A stretch of 64,000 nt of DNA from Actinomyces sp. ZJ308 (GTDB taxonomy: Bacteria > Actinomycetota > Actinomycetes > Actinomycetales > Actinomycetaceae), in assembly GCF_011752065.1 (NCBI RefSeq), contig NZ_JAAIJY010000002.1, positions 1-64,000 on the forward strand, written 5' to 3'. Shown one piece after another: positions 59,308-64,000 of this stretch (its first letter is position 1; each line of letters opens with the position of its first letter). The notes below the pieces were generated by a model. The model made no database searches. It was not told the origin of the DNA and was given only the letters and a program-made list of their open reading frames with translations. Both the position numbers and the translations under genes were made by a program.

Positions 59308-60877
59308 CACCGCCGCGTCCACCTCCGGTCCCGCCGAGGGCTCGGCCGCCGCTCACGGCGCCGACCCGGCCGCCGGCCTCAGCACCGACCTCACCGGTAT
59401 CCCGGCCAGCATCCCCGCCGCCGACCCGCTGGCCCCCTACGACGCCGTCCTCCTGCTGTCCTACGGCGGTCCCCGACGTCCCGAGGACGTCCTGCCCTTC
59501 ATGCGCAACGCCACCGCCGGCCGCGGAGTGCCCGACTCGCGCCTCCTGGAGGTCTCCGGCCACTACCAGGGCTTCGGCGGCGCCTCCCCGATCAACGCGC
59601 GCAATGCCGAGCTTCGCGATGCCCTCCAGGCCCGCCTGGCCGAGCGCGGATCCCGGCTGCCGATCGTCGTCGGCAACCGCAACTGGCACCCCTTCGTCAG
59701 CGAGGCCCTGCGCGAGCTCGCCGACGCCGGAGCCCGACACATCCTGGCCCTGCCCACCGCCGCCTTCGGGTCCTACTCCGGCTGCCGCCAGTACCGCGAG
59801 GACCTGGCCGGCGCCGTCGCCCTGCTCGCCGCGGGCGCGGACGGCTCCACCGGAGACGGGTTCGAGGCCGACGCCGTCGCCCGGGTCGGCGGGGACGGCG
59901 GCGGGCCCGTGGACCTCACCGTGGACAAGACGCGCCCCTACTACAACACCCCCGGGCTGCTGGAGGCTAACGTCGACGCCATCGTCCGGGCCTACGGCGA
60001 GCTGGCCGAGCAGGACGTGGCCGCCGCCGACGTGCGCCTCGTGCTCGTCACCCACTCCATCCCCCTGGGCATGGAGGCAGGCTCCGCACCGGGCCCCGGC
60101 TCCGACGACGCCCCCAGCGGCCCCGACGCCCCCAGCGTCCCCGACATCGGCGGCTCGTCCGCATCCGACGCCGGGGCGCCCCGAGGGTACTCGGCGGGTC
60201 ACCCCGGCCGGCGCTCGGCCGCCCGGTCTCCGGCGCAGCCCACCTCCCGGCTCGCGGAGCACCTCACCGGCCGGCGCGAGCCCGGCGTCGCCGCGGACCT
60301 GTCCACGGAGGTCTCCTACGTCGCCCAGCACGAGGCCCTCGCCGCGGTTCTCGTCCCCGAGGTCGCCCGCCGCCTCGGTCTGGAGCGGGTGGAGGCCGAC
60401 CTCGTCTACTGCTCACGCTCCGGACCGCCCCAGGCACGCTGGCTCGAGCCCGACGTCAATGACCACCTCGAGGCCCTGGCCGCCGGCCGCCTGACCGACG
60501 GCCGCCCGACCGCCCGGCCCGCGGGCGTCGTCGTGGCGCCCTTCGGGTTCATCTCCGACCACATGGAGGTCGTCTTCGACCTCGACACCGAGGCCGCCCA
60601 GACCGCCCGGGACCTGGGGGTGCCGTACGCGCGCGCCGCCACGGCCGGCACCCACCCGGCCTTCGTCGACTCCCTGGTCGACATCCTCATCGAGCGGGCC
60701 GCCGCCGCCCGAGGCGAGGACGTCCACCCCGGCTCGACCACCGGCGTCGGACCCTTCCACACCGTCTGCCCGCCGACCTGCTGCCGCCCCGGCAACCGCC
60801 ATCCCGGCCACCACCTGGCCCACGGTGCCGACGGCGAGCACGCCGGCGGGCACCAGCCCGCCATGAGTCGGCCATGA
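59300..60877 (+). CDS. hemH: Coproporphyrin III ferrochelatase
   Basis: A 525-residue ferrochelatase inserting Fe(II). The TTG start at 59300 has AGGAGAG 5-8 nt upstream and overlaps the hemA stop by 8 nt; the longer frame is not needed. After 45 disordered residues come PYDAVLLLSYGGPRRPEDVL, GHYQGFGGASPIN, VGNRNWHPFVSEALREL and LPTAAFGSYSGCRQYREDL; the later blocks are VVAPFGFISDHMEVVFDLD (catalytic His/Glu region) and VAYVAQHE-like VSYVAQHEALA. A 65-residue Ser/Pro/Gly insert splits the second half. Cys about 161 and the C-terminal VCPPTCCRPG suggest a [2Fe-2S] cluster, known from several actinobacterial ferrochelatases. With hemQ downstream the product is coproheme. Confidence 0.93.
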   Translation: MTDTAASTSGPAEGSAAAHGADPAAGLSTDLTGIPASIPAADPLAPYDAVLLLSYGGPRRPEDVLPFMRNATAGRGVPDSRLLEVSGHYQGFGGASPINARNAELRDALQARLAERGSRLPIVVGNRNWHPFVSEALRELADAGARHILALPTAAFGSYSGCRQYREDLAGAVALLAAGADGSTGDGFEADAVARVGGDGGGPVDLTVDKTRPYYNTPGLLEANVDAIVRAYGELAEQDVAAADVRLVLVTHSIPLGMEAGSAPGPGSDDAPSGPDAPSVPDIGGSSASDAGAPRGYSAGHPGRRSAARSPAQPTSRLAEHLTGRREPGVAADLSTEVSYVAQHEALAAVLVPEVARRLGLERVEADLVYCSRSGPPQARWLEPDVNDHLEALAAGRLTDGRPTARPAGVVVAPFGFISDHMEVVFDLDTEAAQTARDLGVPYARAATAGTHPAFVDSLVDILIERAAAARGEDVHPGSTTGVGPFHTVCPPTCCRPGNRHPGHHLAHGADGEHAGGHQPAMSRP

Positions 60878-61002
60878 GCCGGCCGTGACCAGGTGCGATC
60901 GGACCTCGACCCGCCCCGTCCAGTGACTGACCGCCCCTGTCGGGGCGGATGAGTCCCCGATAGCCTCAAGCCCAGCAGCTCCGGAAGAATCAAGGAGAAG
61001 AG

Positions 61003-61803
61003 ATGAGCACCGACACCCACGGCCACCCCGGCGGCCACCCCGGCGAGAGTGGTCTGCACCGCTTCGAGGACGAGGAGCGCCGCCCCCACCGCGACCCCCG
61101 CGACGCCACCGACGTCGACCTGGAGGCCATCAACAACCAGTACCACTACACCCTCTACGCCGTCTTCCGCCTGGCCCGCCCCCTGCCCGCCTCCCAGCCC
61201 GAGCGCGAGCAGCTCCTGGGTGAGAGCGCCGACTTCGTCGAGGCCGGCGGCGTGACGACGCGCGGCTGGTACGACGTCGGCGGCCTGCGCGCCGACGCCG
61301 ACCTGCTCGTGTGGTGGCTCGACGACGACCCCGAGGTCCTCCAGAACGCCTACCACCGCCTGCGCGGCAGCGCGCTGGGACGCTACCTGGAGCCGGTGTG
61401 GTCCTGCATGGGGCTGCACACGCCCGCCGAGTTCAACCCCCGCCACGTGCCGGCCTGCCTGGCCGGGGTGGCGCCGCGCGACTGGGTCATGGTCTACCCC
61501 TTCGTGCGCTCCTACGAGTGGTACCTGCTCGACCCCGAGGAGCGCTCGCGCATGATGGCCCAGCACGGCCGCCACGGCTTCTCCAAGTACCCCGACGTCA
61601 AGGGCTCGACCCTGGCGACCTTCGGCCTGAGCGACTACGAGTGGATCCTCGGCTTCGAGGCCGACACCCTCGACCGGCTCGAAGGGGTGCTGCACCACCA
61701 GCGCTACACGGACGCGCGCATGCATGTGCGCGTGGACACGCCCTTCTACACCGGGCGCCGCGTCAGCCCCCAGGAGTGGGCCGAGCGCCAGCCCTGGGCC
61801 TGA
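61003..61803 (+). CDS. hemQ: Coproheme decarboxylase (HemQ/ChdC, chlorite dismutase family)
   Basis: A 266-residue HemQ catalysing the last step, peroxide-dependent decarboxylation of two coproheme propionates to give haem b. After a disordered His/Gly/Asp-rich start it has NNQYHYTLYAVFRLARPLP, TTRGWYDVGGLRADADLLVW, WSCMGLHTPAEFNPRHVPAC, MVYPFVRSYEWYLLDPEERS with the catalytic Tyr (YPFVRSYEWY), and MMAQHGRHGFSKYPDVKG with the proximal haem His. The chlorite-dismutase distal Arg is absent, as in other HemQ proteins. AAGGAG precedes the ATG. It follows hemH by 125 nt on the same strand, and is the marker of the coproporphyrin-dependent pathway. Confidence 0.96.
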   Translation: MSTDTHGHPGGHPGESGLHRFEDEERRPHRDPRDATDVDLEAINNQYHYTLYAVFRLARPLPASQPEREQLLGESADFVEAGGVTTRGWYDVGGLRADADLLVWWLDDDPEVLQNAYHRLRGSALGRYLEPVWSCMGLHTPAEFNPRHVPACLAGVAPRDWVMVYPFVRSYEWYLLDPEERSRMMAQHGRHGFSKYPDVKGSTLATFGLSDYEWILGFEADTLDRLEGVLHHQRYTDARMHVRVDTPFYTGRRVSPQEWAERQPWA

Positions 61804-61888
61804 CGGGGCCGGCGGCCTCCAGCACGGCGGCCCTGGCCGGCACGCGACCAACACTCAACCGGCACGATGTGAGCCGGCTCGTCGCCGT

Positions 61889-62031
61889 CGGGGACATTCG
61901 ACGCCGTCGGGGACACTTTTCTGTAGCCGGGGACATCCTGCGCGTGCAGGGACAGAAACTCCGCACCCGCACGCGCAGGATGCCCCCGCCCGGGAGGTGG
62001 CGCACCCGTACGCGTGACATGTCCCCGTCGG
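61889..62031 (+). repeat. R2d: divergent copy of the GGGGACAT repeat
   Basis: CGGGGACATTCGACGCCGTC and GGGGACACTTTTCTGTAGCC, then CGGGGACATCCTGCGCGTGC / GCACCCGCACGCGCAGGATG and a second right arm CCCGTACGCGTGACATGTCC. The palindrome is rearranged and extended compared with R2b/R2c. It lies between hemQ and dps. Confidence 0.75.
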
Positions 62032-62072
62032 TGGCCAGCCTGCCTCAAGACAAACGGCTTAGGGTGGGTGGC

Positions 62073-62582
62073 ATGAGTGCAGAGACCAGAGCAGAGACCG
62101 CAGCCGCACCATCCGTCACCTTCGCCTTCACTGCCTCCGCCGCCCTGAGCGACAGCCTCCAGCGCGTGCTGGTCGACCTCATTGCGCTGGGCATCGCCAC
62201 CAAGCAGGCCCACTGGAACATCGTGGGTGCGAACTTCCGCGACCTTCACCTGAACTTCGACGACGTCGTCGGCATCGCCCGCGAGGGCTCCGACGAGGTC
62301 GCCGAGCGCATGCGGGCCATCAACGCGACCCCCGACGGCCGCCCGGCCACCGTCGCCGCCGACTCCACCGTCCCGACCCTGCCCAAGGACGAGATCACCG
62401 TCTCCGAGGGCGTCGCCTACGTCGTCTCCGCCATCGAGGCCGCCGTGGCCACGCTGCGCGGCGTGCACGACGCCGTCGATGACGAGGACCCGACGTCGGC
62501 CGGCATCCTGGAGGACCTGACCGGCAAGCTCGAGCAGCAGGCCTGGTTCATCTCCTCGCAGGACCGCAAGCCCGTGCGTTGA
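62073..62582 (+). CDS. dps: DNA starvation/stationary-phase protection protein Dps
   Basis: A 169-residue ferritin-like mini-ferritin. Start ATG 62073 (MSAETRAETAAAPSVTFAFT). The ferroxidase ligands are readable: AHWNIVGANFRDLHLNFDDV supplies the His, Asp and conserved Trp, and a nearby helix supplies EGSDEVAERMRAIN with Asp and Glu. AINATPDGRPATV and SSQDRKPVR at the end are common in actinobacterial Dps. It forms a 12-subunit cage that stores Fe and uses peroxide, protecting DNA. Its place after hemQ makes iron chemistry a theme of this locus. A strong hairpin terminator follows at 62601. Confidence 0.94.
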   Translation: MSAETRAETAAAPSVTFAFTASAALSDSLQRVLVDLIALGIATKQAHWNIVGANFRDLHLNFDDVVGIAREGSDEVAERMRAINATPDGRPATVAADSTVPTLPKDEITVSEGVAYVVSAIEAAVATLRGVHDAVDDEDPTSAGILEDLTGKLEQQAWFISSQDRKPVR

Positions 62583-62600
62583 GCGCGGCGTCCGACATCC

Positions 62601-62642
62601 GACGACGGGCGGTTCCGGCCACTTCCGGGACCGCCCGTCGTC
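62601..62642 (+). terminator. Terminator of dps
   Basis: GACGACGGGCGGTTCCGG / CCGGGACCGCCCGTCGTC, an 18-bp stem with a single T-G wobble and a 6-nt loop, 18 nt after the stop codon. Confidence 0.88.
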
Positions 62643-62762
62643 GCTGGAGAGCCGAAAGACGGACCTCCCGCGACGAACGTCGAGACACGCTCGTGACCTT
62701 CGCGGTAGTGTCGACGGGTTGGTTTCCGCCGGGTTGAATCCGGCCGACTGGGAGGAGCCCCT

Positions 62763-63467
62763 GTGACACGTGTCGAGAGCCGCCCCGTGAACCGGGTCGG
62801 AGCCCGCCGTTGGACTGCCGTGCTGGGCTGCCTGCTGCTGGCCGGCTCGCTGACTCTGAGCGGCTGCTCGTCCAGCAACTCCAGGTCCGGAGAGAAGAGC
62901 GCCGCGAGCGGCGCGGGCACAACCGGTCACTCGACGTCGTCGCCCTCGGGTGTCGCCACGGCGTCGAGCAGCGCCGGGCCGGTCACGGCGGCCTCCCTGT
63001 CCGACGCCCAGCTGGGCTACACCATCACCGCCATCCCGGCCGGCCTGGATGTCACCCAGGTCAAGATCCTCCAGGACTTCGTGGCCTACGACCAGATGTC
63101 CTGGCGGCTCTGGGTCGGCGGCGGCCAGGACGTCAGCAAGGTGCCCACCGTGACCACCGGCAACCTCCAGCAGCAGCTCACCGATGACGCCACCAATATG
63201 CAGAACAAGGGGGAGAGGGCCAAAACCCCGGTCAGGGTCGCGGTCTCCGAGGTCGCCATGAGCGCCGACGGCCAGAGCGCCACCGTCTCCTACTGCGTGG
63301 ACATGACGCAGGTGACCTTCGTTGACGCTCAGGGCAAGGACGTCACGGACCCCACTAACAAGGCCCAGATCCCGGCCAGGAACACGATGGTGCCCGGAAG
63401 TGACGGACGCTGGCTCGCCTCCGAGGAGGAGGAGACCGGAGAGCCGAATACCTGCTCGGCCGGCTGA
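62763..63467 (+). CDS. Secreted lipoprotein, paralogue of 1247-1960
   Basis: A 234-residue lipoprotein. Start GTG 62763 with GGAGGAG upstream. Signal peptide with lipobox LTLSGC, a Ser/Gly/Thr tether (about 40-75), and a domain with SLSDAQLGYTITAIPAGLDV, KILQDFVAYDQMSWRLWVGG, VSEVAMSADGQSATVSYCVD and the final PNTCSAG. The two domain cysteines match those of the 1247-1960 protein, and the alignment runs over the whole length. GC content is uniformly high here, unlike its paralogue. Function unknown; exported and membrane-anchored. Confidence 0.85.
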   Translation: MTRVESRPVNRVGARRWTAVLGCLLLAGSLTLSGCSSSNSRSGEKSAASGAGTTGHSTSSPSGVATASSSAGPVTAASLSDAQLGYTITAIPAGLDVTQVKILQDFVAYDQMSWRLWVGGGQDVSKVPTVTTGNLQQQLTDDATNMQNKGERAKTPVRVAVSEVAMSADGQSATVSYCVDMTQVTFVDAQGKDVTDPTNKAQIPARNTMVPGSDGRWLASEEEETGEPNTCSAG

Positions 63468-63576
63468 TATCTCCGGAGCCGCCGTGACATGATTGCTCTC
63501 GCCTTTCTTCGACACCTTCTCCCGAAACATCCAGTGTCCTGTCGGGGAAGAAGGGAGTCGGAAGGAGGTGGGGGTC

Positions 63577-63720
63577 GTGTCCAAGCCGAAAGGCCGACAC
63601 GGGCAAGTCCGCAAGGACAAGGAAACGGCCCGGAAGGTGAGCGAACTATTAACCGCAATCGCTCGCCTGATCCGGGCCGTCAGTGTCCTTGTGGATACCC
63701 TCGGCAAGTGGTTCGGATGA
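63577..63720 (+). CDS. 47-residue basic amphipathic peptide with very strong ribosome binding site
   Basis: GTG 63577 follows AAGGAGGTGG (63562-63571), the best anti-Shine-Dalgarno match in the region. The peptide starts MSKPKGRHGQVRKDKETARK and continues VSELLTAIARLIRAVSVLVD and TLGKWFG. The first 20 residues are basic and soluble, the remainder a single amphipathic helix with regularly spaced Leu/Ile/Val and a C-terminal KWFG. It could be a membrane-active peptide (bacteriocin- or small-toxin-like) or a regulatory micropeptide; no immunity, export or processing genes are visible in the window. Not a member of a family I can name. Confidence 0.6.
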   Translation: MSKPKGRHGQVRKDKETARKVSELLTAIARLIRAVSVLVDTLGKWFG

Positions 63721-63971
63721 GCCGCTTACCTAGGGGAGCCGTCCGGTAGCCGCCGGAGAGCTCCCCGTCATTATGCCAGCCGGCTCGCGCCAGTGTCCAT
63801 GCGCTGCCGAGTGCCGTCGTCGTCCTGTTGATGGGTGAGGAGCTGCTACCCGCCATCAGCTTGGTCGAGGGGGTGTTCGCGCAGGTGAGCCTTGGTTCCA
63901 GGTGAGGCTTGGCTTGCCTGTGAATCATAAGTAACACCCACAGTGGCTGGCGAAGTAGTAAGGTAATAGCC

Positions 63972-64000
63972 ATGAACGCAGACACCATGACTACCCCGTC
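63972..64000 (+). CDS. Start of a gene cut by the window edge
   Basis: ATG 63972 opens MNADTMTTP, which runs off the window. AAGG at 63959-63962 is a weak ribosome binding site. The 250 bp before it is relatively A/T-rich and without a gene on either strand that I can support, so it probably holds this gene's promoter. Confidence 0.35.

Overview
The window comes from a high-GC Gram-positive bacterium, most likely an oral Actinomyces or close relative. The supporting evidence is seen in the sequence: strongly GC-biased third codon positions, many GTG starts, actinobacterial families (LytR_C, Septum_form, a proline-rich multi-pass pair), a small 4.5S-type SRP RNA upstream of dnaX, and haem synthesis by the coproporphyrin-dependent branch. 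The genus is an inference.

Region by region: 1-3.0 kb is accessory DNA, with an IS630-type transposase start at the left edge, a second transposase remnant, a low-GC membrane protein, and a lipoprotein plus secreted-protein pair that is a GC mosaic. 3.2-15.2 kb carries envelope and housekeeping genes: an NAD(P)-binding protein, a MSDGK-repeat lipoprotein, a tandem pair of 8-TM proteins, a glutamine-amidotransferase-like protein that has lost its catalytic Cys and His, an NCS2 uracil permease, a LytR_C protein, a DUF6636-like lipoprotein and a TetR regulator. 15.6-22.5 kb holds a fused 1836-residue acyl-CoA dehydratase activase-like protein and two Septum_form lipoproteins. 22.5-26.1 kb is a sugar locus: LacI regulator with operator-like palindromes, sugar-phosphate isomerase and sugar-porter MFS, translationally coupled. 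26.1-31.9 kb has tRNA-Ser(GGA), SRP RNA, dnaX and recR. 32-36 kb contains two ABC-transporter pairs. 36.2-38.9 kb is lysC-asd, with an internal start for the aspartokinase beta subunit. 38.9-45.8 kb mixes a ParDE module, an ion channel, malic enzyme with an RpiR regulator, a Fic protein and thioredoxin. 45.9-46.8 kb is a Zn-type macrodomain hydrolase.

46.8-61.8 kb carries haem genes: hemL, hemB, hemD, hemC, hemY/cgoX and hemE on the minus strand, and hemA, hemH/cpfC and hemQ on the plus strand from a divergent start region. Together they encode every step from glutamyl-tRNA to haem b by the coproporphyrin route. dps follows, so haem synthesis and iron handling adjoin. The right end has a lipoprotein paralogous to the one at 1.2 kb, a 47-residue amphipathic peptide with a very strong ribosome binding site, and the start of another gene.

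The least-explained signal is intergenic. Several families of structured repeats sit between genes. Some are long nested palindromes (R1: four 67-bp copies; R2: four copies). Others (R3, R4, R5) have two inverted repeats interleaved as A-B-A'-B', the topology of a pseudoknot or of two alternative folds, with the spacing kept between copies. Two toxin-type genes, ParDE and Fic, are each bracketed by near-identical direct copies of R1 (90/93 bp) and R2 (112/114 bp). This suggests that these repeats serve as exchange points for small conflict cassettes. The repeat identities were read by eye; function is inference.
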